This document shows positions 26,610 to 35,960 of a DNA stretch of 64,000 nucleotides, piece after piece (the first letter of the stretch is position 1; each line of letters begins with the position of its first letter). This DNA comes from Roseovarius sp. MMSF_3281 (lineage in GTDB: Bacteria; Pseudomonadota; Alphaproteobacteria; Rhodobacterales; Rhodobacteraceae). The position numbers and the translations under genes are program-made. Under the pieces are notes generated by a model. It saw nothing but the letters and a program-made list of their open reading frames with translations. It was not told the DNA's origin and did no database searches. The stretch lies in contig NZ_JASHIM010000020.1 in NCBI RefSeq assembly GCF_030733685.1, forward strand, positions 1-64,000, read 5' to 3'.

Positions 26610-28814
26610 TCAGTTCCTGCATGTCCGGACGTAGCTTTTGTCTTGTGTTTTGGTGGTAAAGCCCCTGAGGCCGACGGTAAAGCTGATGTTCGTAGATGGG
26701 GTGAGGATAGTGGAAGAGGTGAAGCGGCGCGAGGCCGAAAGCGCGATATCGACACACTCGTTTGTGTAGTTCAGGCCAATACCCGCCCGCACCGAGCGAT
26801 CCTGCGCCACATCGTAGCGCCAATCGGCGCTGCCGGTCCAGTGGCGCGACAGGCGGTGAGAGGCGTCGAAGGCCCATTCCGAGACGTTTCCGAACCTGTT
26901 TTCGCGCGGATCGTTGCGCAGCCAGATATAGGTGGCCCCAAGGTTGGTGCGGTCGGTTTGCCAACTGGCCCGGGCTTCGGCCTTGGTGGTGTCGAAGGCC
27001 CCGTCAAAGAGGCTTCGGGCGGTGAAGGTGAACCCGTTGTCGGTTTTGACCTGGCCGGCAAAGAGCACATCGGAAAATTTTTCATCGAGGCCCGAACTGG
27101 TGGTGAAGGTCTCTAGCCCGTTGATTTCAATCTGGGGGTCTTCGTGGATGACTTGCCCCACGGCAAATGAGGTTTGCCACCCGCTTGGGTCAAGGCGGGT
27201 CCAGCTAAGCCCGTAGGCCCCGGTCAGACCGCGTTCGCGGCGGTCCGGGGCGGTGAAGCGCGACATGGCAAAGAGGTTGCCCTCGTCGAACTCGATCCGG
27301 GTGCTTTCGTCGTTCGCGATCGCCGGGTTCGAGCCGCCGACCCATGCCAGTTGCATGATCGGTTCGATCACCTGGGTCGCGCCGCCGCGTTCGGTTTTCA
27401 GAAGCGGCCAGCGCAGCCGCAGCGCGGCGGAGGGCGCGGGTTCGGTCACTGCGGAGCGGCTGAGGCCGCCGGTTTGGGCGGTGTGGAAACTGTCGATGGC
27501 AAGCCCGGTTTGTACGCGGGCGCGAATGCCCCCCGGCAGGGTCCAGTTGCGCATCCAATCGGCACTGAGCGTCAGGCGGGTGACATCGCGGCCATCGGCC
27601 CAAGGGTCGATATCGGCGCCGTTGACGATCACCGAGGGCGAGTCGGTGAGGAGTGACGATGACCGGTAATGGCTATGAGCCATGGCGTTGAAGCGCAATT
27701 CTCCGCCAAGCCTGTCGGGGTGAAACCGGCGTTCATACTCGGCGTTGCCGACGATGGTGGGCAGGGTCGAGTTCGATTCGCCGGTGCGCAGCGAGTGGAA
27801 ATGGGTCACTGCGCCGCGAATATATTCATCGCGCTTGACCCGCTCGACCGACAATTCGCTGTCCAGCCGGTCCTTGTCGGAGTAATTGTAATCCAGCAGA
27901 TATGTATCGTCGCGCACCGCTTCGACGTCGAAATTCAGCGTGAAATCCCTTGGCAATTCAAAGGTGCCGCGCCCGAAAAGATAGGCCCGTGTGGAGCGCG
28001 GGCCGAAATCGTCGTCGGAGATCGCACCTTCGAATTCGATCCGGCCATTGCGGAATGCCTGTCTGTAGCGCGCCTCGAGCGTCACGGAGTTGGCAGAGAG
28101 AAACGGGGTGAGCGTCAGGTCCTTATGGTCGCCCATGCGGATGAAGTAAGGCACCCGCGCGCCAAAGCCCAGCCGGGTGGAATTGTGAAGCGAAGGAAAC
28201 AGGAAACCGGTGGCCCGTTCCAGTGTCGGGTCGGGCAGGCGCAGGCGCGGCAAGTAGAACACCGGGACATCCAGGATCCGGAACTGCGCATCGTCGAAGT
28301 AGAGTTGCTTTTCCAGTTGATCGTGTATGACCCGCCGGGCGCGAATTTGCCAGATCGGCGGGCGCCCGGTTTCGCAGATCCGGCAGGAGGTGACCGAGGC
28401 CTTGTACATCTTGTTGTAGCGGCCATCGCGGCGGGCCATTGCATGGGCGGCCAGCTGCACGTGATTTTCCATGACGATGCGTGCGCCGCGCAGGATACCG
28501 TTTCGCATGTCGCGATCCAGTTCCGCAGAGTCGGCGAGGATCAGGGTGTTTTCACCCTCGTGCAGGGTGATGGGCCCTTTGATGATCAGGGTCTCGGAGC
28601 TTTGATCATAGGTTATTTCGCTGGCTTGCAGGCGACGGCCGTCATACATCGCCTCGACATTGCCATAGGCGGTCAGGCGGTCTTCGCCGTTGAGATAGAC
28701 GTCGTCAGCGACCAGCATGGCGGGTGTGCCCGGCTCCTGTGCCCAAAGCGGGGGCGGGAGAAACAGGGCGCACAGGGTTACGGTCAGCAGTGTCAGGAGG
28801 CGGGCGAGGCGCAT
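26610..28814 (-). CDS. lptD: LPS-assembly protein LptD
   Basis: Outer-membrane beta-barrel that inserts lipopolysaccharide into the outer leaflet. 734 residues: signal peptide to about residue 25 (PPPLWAQ), OstA/LptA-like jellyroll at about 35-140 (LVADDVYLNGEDRLTAYGNV), then the C-terminal barrel to the end. The SCRICETGRPPIWQIRARRV Cys-pair segment is characteristic of alphaproteobacterial LptD. The start ATG at 28814 has GGAGGA upstream and overlaps the lptG stop (TAATG). A longer upstream frame runs through lptG and is rejected. Confidence 0.95.
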   Translation of the reverse strand: MRLARLLTLLTVTLCALFLPPPLWAQEPGTPAMLVADDVYLNGEDRLTAYGNVEAMYDGRRLQASEITYDQSSETLIIKGPITLHEGENTLILADSAELDRDMRNGILRGARIVMENHVQLAAHAMARRDGRYNKMYKASVTSCRICETGRPPIWQIRARRVIHDQLEKQLYFDDAQFRILDVPVFYLPRLRLPDPTLERATGFLFPSLHNSTRLGFGARVPYFIRMGDHKDLTLTPFLSANSVTLEARYRQAFRNGRIEFEGAISDDDFGPRSTRAYLFGRGTFELPRDFTLNFDVEAVRDDTYLLDYNYSDKDRLDSELSVERVKRDEYIRGAVTHFHSLRTGESNSTLPTIVGNAEYERRFHPDRLGGELRFNAMAHSHYRSSSLLTDSPSVIVNGADIDPWADGRDVTRLTLSADWMRNWTLPGGIRARVQTGLAIDSFHTAQTGGLSRSAVTEPAPSAALRLRWPLLKTERGGATQVIEPIMQLAWVGGSNPAIANDESTRIEFDEGNLFAMSRFTAPDRRERGLTGAYGLSWTRLDPSGWQTSFAVGQVIHEDPQIEINGLETFTTSSGLDEKFSDVLFAGQVKTDNGFTFTARSLFDGAFDTTKAEARASWQTDRTNLGATYIWLRNDPRENRFGNVSEWAFDASHRLSRHWTGSADWRYDVAQDRSVRAGIGLNYTNECVDIALSASRRFTSSTILTPSTNISFTVGLRGFTTKTQDKSYVRTCRN

Positions 28815-29905
28815 TATCCATCCTCCATATGCAGTAATATGCCCAGCGCAAGCAGCAGCGACGCAAGCGGTGGGGCCCAAGCCGCGAGCATGATCGGGAT
28901 CTGACCGTTTTCGCCCAGTATCTGCGCGAAATTGCGAATGTAATGCAGGGTAAAGCCAAGCATGATCGCGGTCAGGACGGATATGCCGGTGTTGCTGACC
29001 CGGGTATGCCGCATGGTGAAGGCCGACGTCAGCATCACGAGGGCCACCAGGAACAGTGGGCTTGCCAGTTCCATTTGCAGCCAGACGGCATAGCGACGGG
29101 CGGAGAAGCCCGCGTCTTCCAATTGCTCGATGAAGGCGGGCAGATCCCAAAGCGAGATATATTCCGGCTTGCCGAAGCTATCGAGAATACGGTCCTGGGT
29201 CAGGGCCGAGGGGACCGTCAGGCTTGCCAGTTGGCGGGCCGAGGATTCAGGGTTGCCGTTTGTATCGAGTGTCCAGAGCTTGGCATTGCGCAACAGCCAT
29301 TCGCCATCCTGCAGGAGCGCCGAGCGCGCGGAAATCCGGCGCAGCGGTGTGCCATCCGGGGCAAAGGCGATGAAGGTGGTATCGAATAGCGTGGTGACAT
29401 CCGAACTGGCGCGCTCGGCATGGATCACGGTTTGGCCGGTGTCGCTGCCCTGGCGCAGCCAAAGCCCTTCGGATGAAATGGCCAGCACGCTGGACCCGCC
29501 GCCCATGTGACTGTTGACGAGATCGTTGTACCGTTTCGACGCGGCGGCGACGATCGGGTTGAACATGGTGATCGCCACCAGCCCGATCAGGAACGCCACG
29601 GTAACCGGCGCCGCCAAGGCGCGCAGGGCCGAACGCCCGGTGGCCCGCACGACAACCAGTTCGGAACTGCGCGCAAGCCGCAGGAAAAGGGCGACGGTGG
29701 CAAGGATCAGAACCAGCGGCAGGATCTCGTAATTGGCGTGCGGCAGGTTGAGGGCCACGATTTCGGCCACCTGCAAGAAAGGAAGGTCCGGAAAATCCTG
29801 AAGCTCGTCGACAAGGTCGATGAGGGCGAGCAGCAGGATGAAGACACCGAAGATGCCAAGGAAGGTCCAGAGGAACTTGCGTGCGAAGTAGCCGTGCAGG
29901 ATCAT
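28814..29905 (-). CDS. lptG: LPS export ABC transporter permease LptG
   Basis: Inner-membrane component of the LptB2FG lipopolysaccharide extractor. 363 residues: N-terminal helices (LWTFLGIFGVFILLLALIDL), a periplasmic beta-jellyroll at about 130-250 and three C-terminal helices ending in HMEDG. Starts at the ATG overlapping the lptF stop (ATGA). Together with lptF, lptD and surA it forms the LPS-transport part of this operon; the ATPase gene lptB is not in the window. Confidence 0.93.
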   Translation of the reverse strand: MILHGYFARKFLWTFLGIFGVFILLLALIDLVDELQDFPDLPFLQVAEIVALNLPHANYEILPLVLILATVALFLRLARSSELVVVRATGRSALRALAAPVTVAFLIGLVAITMFNPIVAAASKRYNDLVNSHMGGGSSVLAISSEGLWLRQGSDTGQTVIHAERASSDVTTLFDTTFIAFAPDGTPLRRISARSALLQDGEWLLRNAKLWTLDTNGNPESSARQLASLTVPSALTQDRILDSFGKPEYISLWDLPAFIEQLEDAGFSARRYAVWLQMELASPLFLVALVMLTSAFTMRHTRVSNTGISVLTAIMLGFTLHYIRNFAQILGENGQIPIMLAAWAPPLASLLLALGILLHMEDG

Positions 29906-31047
29906 GGCGCGCCCTCGATCCTGTGACGTTTCCAGGGGGTAAGGCGGCGGGCGAGGCCCGGATTGGCGGCGAGGTGCAGCAGCCCGGCGGTTGTCGCGAG
30001 GCCAAGGACTGCAGGTGCATAAAGAAGCGGCCATGCTTTGGAGCTTGCCAGGACGGTTCCCGACAGCGCGCCTTCGACCATCTTGATCAGCACTAGCAAG
30101 AGGAACGCGGTCACGATCTGCCACCAGACGCCAAAGCGGCTGTAGGTGCCGACCAGCAGCGTGGCAAAGCCGATGAGGGCCGCAACGATGCACATGATGG
30201 CCTGTGTAAAGCGGTTGTGCACCTCGTAGTTGACTTGGGCGACGGTCACGCCGGTGCGCTCTGCCACTGCGCCGGGGTCGGTGAGCATGTCGAGGGTGGC
30301 GGCGAAACCGACCTTGTCGAGGTTGATCTCGTCGCGGGAAATCAGGCTGGAGATATCATAGGAAAAATCATCGAAATGCGTGGTGAAAAGCCTGTTGCCA
30401 TCGGTGCGCACAACCTGTGCCAGCCCGTCGACCATGACAAGCTTGGTGCCGCCGCCCTGGTGCACAAGATAGGCTTGCGAGGAGGTATAGGTCACCGGGC
30501 GCTCCTCGTTTCGGCGGTCCGAGAGAAAGACATCGCGCAATTCCCCTTCGGGGGTGATGTCGCGGATATAGAAGGTGATGCCGGGGGCGGGGTGCAGGAA
30601 TTCCCCTTCGGTCAGCAATTTCGCGGTGATGTTCTGACTGACCTCGGCCTGTCGCAGGCGCAGTTGGCTGAGACTGGAGGGGACAAGCAGGTGGGTCAGC
30701 AGGGACATCATAAGGGCGATCATGCAGCCAAAGAACAGGACCGGCCGGATCAGTCGCCAGGGCGAATAGCCGGTGGCCTGCATGACGGTCAATTCGCTTT
30801 CGGTACTGAGCCGGTTCGTGACATAAACGGTCGCCGCGAAGGCCGCGATCGGCAGGACAATGCCGATCACCCCCGGCAGTGTCAGTGCCGTGAACTCCAG
30901 AAAGACCCAGGCGGGTTGTCCATCGCCGATGAGTCGGTCGAACATGCGCACCGCCTTGTTGATCCAGAAGATCGACACCAAAACAAGCGCAAAGAACCCG
31001 AACAACACCATGAATTGCGACAGCATATACCTGTCGAATCTGGTCAC
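29902..31047 (-). CDS. lptF: LPS export ABC transporter permease LptF
   Basis: Partner of LptG. 381 residues from a GTG start at 31047, preceded by the strong GGGGGGAAAT site (protein start: TRFDRYMLSQFMVLFGFFAL after the initiator). A frame extension to a TTG at 31080 has no ribosome site. It has helices at the N- and C-termini and a periplasmic jellyroll between (ITFYIRDITPEGELRDVFLS). First gene of the six-gene minus-strand run and divergent from pepA, so the promoter lies in about 31048-31177. Confidence 0.93.
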   Translation of the reverse strand: MTRFDRYMLSQFMVLFGFFALVLVSIFWINKAVRMFDRLIGDGQPAWVFLEFTALTLPGVIGIVLPIAAFAATVYVTNRLSTESELTVMQATGYSPWRLIRPVLFFGCMIALMMSLLTHLLVPSSLSQLRLRQAEVSQNITAKLLTEGEFLHPAPGITFYIRDITPEGELRDVFLSDRRNEERPVTYTSSQAYLVHQGGGTKLVMVDGLAQVVRTDGNRLFTTHFDDFSYDISSLISRDEINLDKVGFAATLDMLTDPGAVAERTGVTVAQVNYEVHNRFTQAIMCIVAALIGFATLLVGTYSRFGVWWQIVTAFLLLVLIKMVEGALSGTVLASSKAWPLLYAPAVLGLATTAGLLHLAANPGLARRLTPWKRHRIEGAP

Positions 31048-31177
31048 ATTTCCCCCCGAGGCAGCAGTCTTGAAGGTCAACTTATCGGAATTGAGCGCGG
31101 GGGAAAACTGCTAACTGGCCAAGGCGCATGTTCCGCGCTAGGACTTGGGGCCAAAGCAGATAAGGGAGCCCCAAGGG

Positions 31178-32647
31178 ATGACGACACCGGTTGCAGTGAC
31201 TTTCAAGGAAACCGACAATGATAGCATCGCCGAGGCCGAGGGCCGGGTCGCGGTGATCGTGACCCCGGATGGCAAGCTGGACATGTCCGCGCGGCGGGTG
31301 AACCGCCTGACCAAAGGGGCCTTGAAGCGCCTGATCGAAAGCGAGGCCTGGGGCAAGATGAAGCCCGGGCAGGTCAAAACATTGGCGATGCCCGTGGGCA
31401 TGGCCGCCGAGGCCTTGGACGTGGTCTGTTTGCCGCGTCCTGCCAGCGTGGAAGAGGCGCGCAAGGCGGGCGTGGCGCTTGGTAAGCTCAAGGGGGACGC
31501 GGCCTTGTTGCTTCTGGCCGGGCCGCTCCGCCGGGTGGCGGAACTGGCGCTTGGCGTGGCCCTGCGGGCCTATGCCTTCACCGCGCGCAAGACCGCGCCG
31601 GTCGAGGAGGCCGGTGCCGTGACCGTGATGACCAACACCCCCGAGGGGGGCGAGGCCGATTTCATCCCGCTGCGGGCCGTGGCGGAAGGCGTGTTTTTTA
31701 CCCGTGATCTGGTCAGCGAACCGGCCAATTACCTGACCACCAGCGAGTTCGCCGCCCGCATCGAGGCGCTGTCGGACACGGGGCTGAAGATCAGGGTGTT
31801 GGACGAGGCGGAGATGGAAAAGCTGGGCATGGGGGCGCTGTTGAGTGTGGGCCATGGCAGCGCAAGCCCCTCGAAACTGGCGATCATGGAGTGGAATGGC
31901 GGCGAAAAGGGTGCCGCCCCCTTGGCGCTTGTCGGAAAGGGCGTTGTCTTTGACACCGGGGGCATCAGCCTCAAGCCCGCGGCGGGCATGGAGGACATGA
32001 CCATGGATATGGGCGGCGCGGGCGTTGTCTGCGGCGTGATGAAAACGCTGGCCCTGCGCGGGGCAAAGGCCAATGTCGTTGGCCTTGTGGGCCTTGTGGA
32101 AAACATGCCCTCGGACCGCGCGACGCGGCCCGGGGATGTGGTGACCTCGATGAAGGGTGACACGATCGAGGTGATCAATACCGATGCCGAGGGGCGCTTG
32201 GTGCTGGCCGATGTGCTGTGGTACGCGCAGGAGCATTACAAACCGGCGGCGATCGTCGATCTGGCCACCCTGACCGGGGCGATCATCATCGGCTTGGGCC
32301 ATGAAAACGCAGGTGTTTTCAGCAACAACGACAAATTCGCCGGGCATTTCGCCAAGGCCGCCGAGGCCGAGGGCGAAGGCGCGTGGCGCATGCCCATGGG
32401 GCAGGCCTATGACGATATGCTCAAGTCCGACATTGCCGATATGAAGAACGTGGGCGGGCGGCCCGCCGGGTCGATCACCGCCGCACAGTTCTTGCAGCGT
32501 TTCGTCAAGGACGACGTGCCGTGGATGCATCTGGACATCGCCGGTGTGGCCAGCGTGAAATCCGATACCACCTATGCGCCGAAAGGGGCCTCGGGCTGGG
32601 GTGTCATGGCGCTGAACCGCTTGGTGGCGGATCGCTACGAGGGCTGA
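31178..32647 (+). CDS. pepA: leucyl aminopeptidase (M17 cytosol aminopeptidase)
   Basis: 489 residues from the ATG at 31178. The C-terminal M17 domain carries the two-zinc site: KGVVFDTGGISLKPAAGMEDM, and the signature NTDAEGRLVLADVL near residue 340. It removes N-terminal amino acids from peptides in the cytoplasm; some PepA proteins also bind DNA. Four bases before holC, on the same strand; a pepA-holC pair opposite lptF is common across proteobacteria. Confidence 0.95.
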   Translation: MTTPVAVTFKETDNDSIAEAEGRVAVIVTPDGKLDMSARRVNRLTKGALKRLIESEAWGKMKPGQVKTLAMPVGMAAEALDVVCLPRPASVEEARKAGVALGKLKGDAALLLLAGPLRRVAELALGVALRAYAFTARKTAPVEEAGAVTVMTNTPEGGEADFIPLRAVAEGVFFTRDLVSEPANYLTTSEFAARIEALSDTGLKIRVLDEAEMEKLGMGALLSVGHGSASPSKLAIMEWNGGEKGAAPLALVGKGVVFDTGGISLKPAAGMEDMTMDMGGAGVVCGVMKTLALRGAKANVVGLVGLVENMPSDRATRPGDVVTSMKGDTIEVINTDAEGRLVLADVLWYAQEHYKPAAIVDLATLTGAIIIGLGHENAGVFSNNDKFAGHFAKAAEAEGEGAWRMPMGQAYDDMLKSDIADMKNVGGRPAGSITAAQFLQRFVKDDVPWMHLDIAGVASVKSDTTYAPKGASGWGVMALNRLVADRYEG

Positions 32648-32651
32648 GGCC

Positions 32652-33110
32652 ATGGGCGCGGCCTATTTCTATCACCTGACGCGCAAGCCCTTGGAGGTGA
32701 CCCTGCCCATGCTGCTGGAAAAGGCACGCGGGGCAGGGTGGCGCGTGGTGGTGCGCGGGCGTGAGGCCGCGCGGATGGATTGGCTGGATGAAAAATTGTG
32801 GTTGGGGCCGGAGGACGGGTTCCTGCCGCATGGCCGGGCCGGCCAGCCGCATGAGGCCGAGCAGCCGGTTTTGCTGACCACGGAAGAGGCCATGCCAAAT
32901 GGGGCGGTGTGCCTGATGGCCGTGGACGGGGCCGGGGTGACGGCCGAGGAAGTACAGGCGCTTGAGCGGGTCTGTGTCCTTTTCGACGGCAATGACGAAG
33001 CCGCCGTACAGGTGGCGCGCGGACAGTGGAAGACGCTGACCGGTGCAGGGTGCCATGCGCAATATTGGTCCGAAGCCTCGGGCCGATGGGAGAAGATGGC
33101 CGAAACCTGA
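32652..33110 (+). CDS. holC: DNA polymerase III chi subunit
   Basis: 152 residues. Chi links the clamp loader to SSB at the replication fork. Family features are the start AAYFYHLTRKPLEVTLPMLL and the RVCVLFDGNDEAAVQVARGQ segment. Position directly after pepA supports the call. Its SSB partner is encoded at 60404-60901 with the conserved acidic tail that chi binds. Confidence 0.92.
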   Translation: MGAAYFYHLTRKPLEVTLPMLLEKARGAGWRVVVRGREAARMDWLDEKLWLGPEDGFLPHGRAGQPHEAEQPVLLTTEEAMPNGAVCLMAVDGAGVTAEEVQALERVCVLFDGNDEAAVQVARGQWKTLTGAGCHAQYWSEASGRWEKMAET

Positions 33111-33202
33111 GGCGCGGATTGCCGCAAACCCCGGCCAGTTGCTTGCATTCTGCGGCGCAATATTGTTGCGTGGGCTGCAAAACAGATCACGGAGCCACCC
33201 CC

Positions 33203-33694
33203 ATGCGCATTGGCCTATATCCCGGTACTTTCGATCCCATCACGTTGGGGCATGTCGACATCATTCGCCGTGCTGCGGTTCTGGTGGACCGGCTGGTGAT
33301 CGGGGTGGCCATCAACCGGGACAAGGGCCCTTTGTTCTCGCTGGAGGAGCGGGTCGATCTGATCGAGGCTGAGTGCAAGAAGCTGAGTGAGCAGACCGGT
33401 ACCGAGATCGTGGCGCATCCTTTCGAGAACCTGCTGATTGACTGCGCCCATGATGTTGGGGCGCAGCTGATCGTGCGCGGCCTGCGGGCGGTCACGGATT
33501 TCGAATATGAATTCCAGATGGTGGGCATGAACCGCGCGCTTGATAGCAGTGTCGAGACGGTGTTCCTGATGGCGGATGCCAATCATCAGGCGATTGCCAG
33601 CAAACTGGTCAAGGAAATCGCCCGGCTGGGCGGTGATGTGAGCAAGTTCGTCACCCCGGAGGTGCGGGCGCAACTGGTGGAAAAATTCCGCTAA
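33203..33694 (+). CDS. coaD: pantetheine-phosphate adenylyltransferase
   Basis: Fourth step of coenzyme A synthesis: joins 4'-phosphopantetheine to AMP. 163 residues, normal length. It has YPGTFDPITLGHVDII with the T/HxGH nucleotide site, and RGLRAVTDFEYEFQM. The ATG at 33203 follows GGAGCC. It is 92 bp from holC and may be read with it. Confidence 0.95.
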   Translation: MRIGLYPGTFDPITLGHVDIIRRAAVLVDRLVIGVAINRDKGPLFSLEERVDLIEAECKKLSEQTGTEIVAHPFENLLIDCAHDVGAQLIVRGLRAVTDFEYEFQMVGMNRALDSSVETVFLMADANHQAIASKLVKEIARLGGDVSKFVTPEVRAQLVEKFR

Positions 33695-33838
33695 GCGGGG
33701 CGCTCATTGCTGGCGCTTTTCGCGCGGCAGGCCGGGAGACCTGAGCGAGCGCGGGGCGGAGGCGTTGTTTGGGTATTTGGGCCAAGAAAAAGCATGGCGC
33801 GCGGTGAGGGTGGGCCGCGCTTGGCGGCCCGGTTCCCG

Positions 33839-34900
33839 TTAGGCGTATTCCGGTGCGCGGGTGGGTTTATCTGCCGTGCTGCCCGTGGTGGTGGGGCGTA
33901 GCAGTTTGCCCATGGCGGCCGCCGTATCGGCCATCCGGTTCGAAAAGCCCCATTCGTTGTCGTACCAGCTTAGGATGCGGCACATGGTGCCATCCTCCAT
34001 CACCCGGGTTTGATCGGTGGCAAAGACCGAACTGGCCGGGTTGTGGTTGAAATCCGACGAGACAAGTTCGCGCCCGGTGAGGTCCAGCACCCCGGCCAGC
34101 GGGCCTTGCGCGGCTTGGGCAATGATCTGGTTTATTTCCTCTGCAGTGGTTTCGCGCCCGGCCTCGAAAGTCAGGTCAACCGCGCTGACGTTGGGGGTGG
34201 GAACGCGGATCGCGGTGCCATCGAGCTTGCCCGCCAGTTCCGGCAGTACAAGGCCCACGGCGCGGGCCGCCCCGGTTGTGGTGGGGATCATGTTGAGCGC
34301 GGCGGCGCGGGCGCGGTAAAGATCCTTGTGCGCGGTGTCCAACGTGGGTTGGTCGCCCGTGTAGCTGTGCACGGTGGTCATGAAACCACGCTTGATGCCA
34401 ATGGCATCGTGCAGGGCCTTGGCCACGGGGGCGAGGCAGTTGGTGGTGCAGGATGCATTTGACACGATCAGGTCGTCGGCGGTCAGCTGGTCGTGATTCA
34501 CGCCAAAAACCACGGTGCGATCGGCCCCTTTGGAGGGGGCCGAGACCAAGACACGCTTGGCCCCGTTTTCCAGGTGGATCGCGGCCTTGTCGCGGTCGGT
34601 GAAAATGCCGGTGCATTCCATCACGATATCCACGTCCTGCCAAGGGAGTTGCGCCGGATCGCGCAGGGCGGTGACGCGGATCGGGCCATGGCCTACGTCG
34701 ATGCTGTTGTCGGTGGTGGTCACGGGCGCGGGGAAGCGGCCGTGCACGGAGTCGAATTCCAGAAGATGGGCATTGGTTTCAACCGGGGCAAGGTCATTGA
34801 TGGCCACGACCTGTAGGTCGGTCCGGCCGGATTCCACGATGGCGCGCAGCACGTTTCGACCGATGCGCCCAAAGCCGTTGATGGCGATTCTGACAGTCAT
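33839..34900 (-). CDS. gap: type I glyceraldehyde-3-phosphate dehydrogenase, NAD-type
   Basis: 353 residues. NAD-binding start RIAINGFGRIGRNVLRA and active-site Cys151 in SNASCTTNCLAP. The residue after the second beta strand is Asp36 (VVAINDLAP); Asp here binds the adenosine ribose of NAD and marks NAD-dependent, glycolytic enzymes. The other copy at 35961 has Ala36. The C-terminus is extended by about 20 residues (TTTGSTADKPTRAPEYA). The RBS AAAAAGGACACC and a palindromic operator-like site lie upstream. The cofactor is inferred from the motif. Confidence 0.93.
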   Translation of the reverse strand: MTVRIAINGFGRIGRNVLRAIVESGRTDLQVVAINDLAPVETNAHLLEFDSVHGRFPAPVTTTDNSIDVGHGPIRVTALRDPAQLPWQDVDIVMECTGIFTDRDKAAIHLENGAKRVLVSAPSKGADRTVVFGVNHDQLTADDLIVSNASCTTNCLAPVAKALHDAIGIKRGFMTTVHSYTGDQPTLDTAHKDLYRARAAALNMIPTTTGAARAVGLVLPELAGKLDGTAIRVPTPNVSAVDLTFEAGRETTAEEINQIIAQAAQGPLAGVLDLTGRELVSSDFNHNPASSVFATDQTRVMEDGTMCRILSWYDNEWGFSNRMADTAAAMGKLLRPTTTGSTADKPTRAPEYA

Positions 34901-34934
34901 TGCAGGTGTCCTTTTTGCGATAAGCCAATATTAA

Positions 34935-34946
34935 GTTAGCGCTAAC
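34935..34946. promoter_or_regulatory. GTTAGCGCTAAC palindrome upstream of gap
   Basis: A perfect 12-bp dyad 35 bp before the gap start codon. It resembles the operator class of LacI-family central-carbon regulators such as CceR, described in Rhodobacter sphaeroides. Related sites lie before the second GAPDH gene. The motif is seen directly; the regulator is inferred. Confidence 0.6.
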
Positions 34947-35015
34947 ATTGCGGCAGACGCTACGCGACCCGAGGGGCCTCTGTCAATGATGTGGGAATTG
35001 CGGAGGGGGGGCGGC

Positions 35016-35159
35016 TTAGCGCCAGAAGGCCATCCATTCGATCAGGTCGGTGAACTTGCGCGCGACAAACAGGGTATTCGACCAATCGAACATTGCCGCA
35101 TCCACACCCAGCGCGATCATGATCAGCAATCCAAGCCCGATGGATGTGGTGTTCGTCAT
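35016..35159 (-). CDS. 47-residue membrane protein between the two gap genes
   Basis: Small protein starting MTNTTSIGLGLLIMIALGV. One hydrophobic helix at about 7-23 is followed by an amphipathic aromatic tail ending LIEWMAFWR. I recall similar small unnamed proteins near gap genes in related bacteria. The ribosome site is weak (AAAGGCAGC, seven bases before the ATG). Normal composition and a membrane-protein-like pattern support a real gene. The function is unknown. Confidence 0.65.
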   Translation of the reverse strand: MTNTTSIGLGLLIMIALGVDAAMFDWSNTLFVARKFTDLIEWMAFWR

Positions 35160-35272
35160 AGTGCCGCTGCCTTTGAGATCCGGAATGCCGCCCCTAGATG
35201 CCAGAGCCTGCGGCGTAAGTCACGCGGGTTGCGGTTGCCAGCGGCGAAAAACGCCTTGGCGCCCCGTATAGG

Positions 35273-35298
35273 ACAGGGCCCCGTTTCCGGGGGCCTGT
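35273..35298. other. hairpin between the small membrane protein and the PepSY-like gene
   Basis: Arms ACAGGGCCCC and GGGGGCCTGT around a TTTC-type loop. The plus strand continues CGTTTCC; the minus strand has no U-run. It may limit read-through from the PepSY-like gene. Confidence 0.45.
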
Positions 35299-35344
35299 CG
35301 TTTCCTTGTGCCGCTCGGGGGCGGGCAGGCGCGCGCGGGACGCG

Positions 35345-35758
35345 TTAATCGTCGATCTCGGTTTTCACGACGGTAAGGTCTTTCCCGAGGTCGATTTCGT
35401 AACGAACCCCGTCTTTGATCGCGTTGGCCTCGTAATACATGCTGTCGTCCATCTCGACCTTTTGCACGTCGTAGCCCTGTTCGGCCAGAAGGGTGGTGAT
35501 ATGGTCCATGTTGGCGATTTCGCTTTCCATGATGGCCAAATCCCGATCCAGATTAAACTCGTACCGGACCCCGTTCTTGATCGCGTCGACCTCGTACATG
35601 CCGTCATCCATTTCGATCTTCCGCAGATCATAGCCTTTTTCGGTCATCCGGGTTTCGATCTGGTCGGCTTTCGAGGGGTCGATTCTCATGTAATCGTCCG
35701 AGGCATGCGCAACGGTGCCTGCGGCGATGGCGAGGGTAAGGGCGATTATGCGTGTCAT
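35345..35758 (-). CDS. secreted PepSY-like protein with internal duplication
   Basis: 137 residues with a signal peptide ending at AHA near residue 19. Two similar halves follow. YDLRKIEMDDGMYEVDAIKN then GVRYEFNLDRDL is repeated as YDVQKVEMDDSMYYEANAIK then DGVRYEIDLGKDL. This is the PepSY-like pattern (strand, acidic DD, strand), likely a small periplasmic binding or inhibitor domain. The acidic residues could bind a cation. It lies between the two gap genes on the same strand. The function is unknown; real gene on signal peptide and repeat. Confidence 0.8.
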   Translation of the reverse strand: MTRIIALTLAIAAGTVAHASDDYMRIDPSKADQIETRMTEKGYDLRKIEMDDGMYEVDAIKNGVRYEFNLDRDLAIMESEIANMDHITTLLAEQGYDVQKVEMDDSMYYEANAIKDGVRYEIDLGKDLTVVKTEIDD

Positions 35759-35898
35759 GTGGCTGTCCTTTGCAGTGTGGTTGAGACGCGGCCAGCGTGG
35801 CCTGCGTTGGCAAGGGACATGACGGCAAAGGGCGGGGCGGGCCATTGGCCAAAAGTTCATTGCGACGCTTTATAACCGGGGTTTATGGGGGAAGGTCG

Positions 35899-35934
35899 CA
35901 AAAGAAACCCCCGGATGCGGTAGGCATCCGGGGG
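35899..35934 (-). terminator. intrinsic terminator after the second gap gene
   Basis: Minus-strand hairpin with CCCCCGGATGC-type arms and a CTACC loop, followed by TTTCTTTT. It lies 26 bp after the stop codon of the GAPDH gene at 35961. Confidence 0.88.
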
Positions 35935-35960
35935 CAATGTTTTGAAATAAGGCGCTTTGC

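Noticed and set aside
31048..31080. TTG start for lptF at 31080.
   Set aside because: No ribosome site; the GTG at 31047 follows GGGGGGAAAT and matches the family start (TRFDRY).
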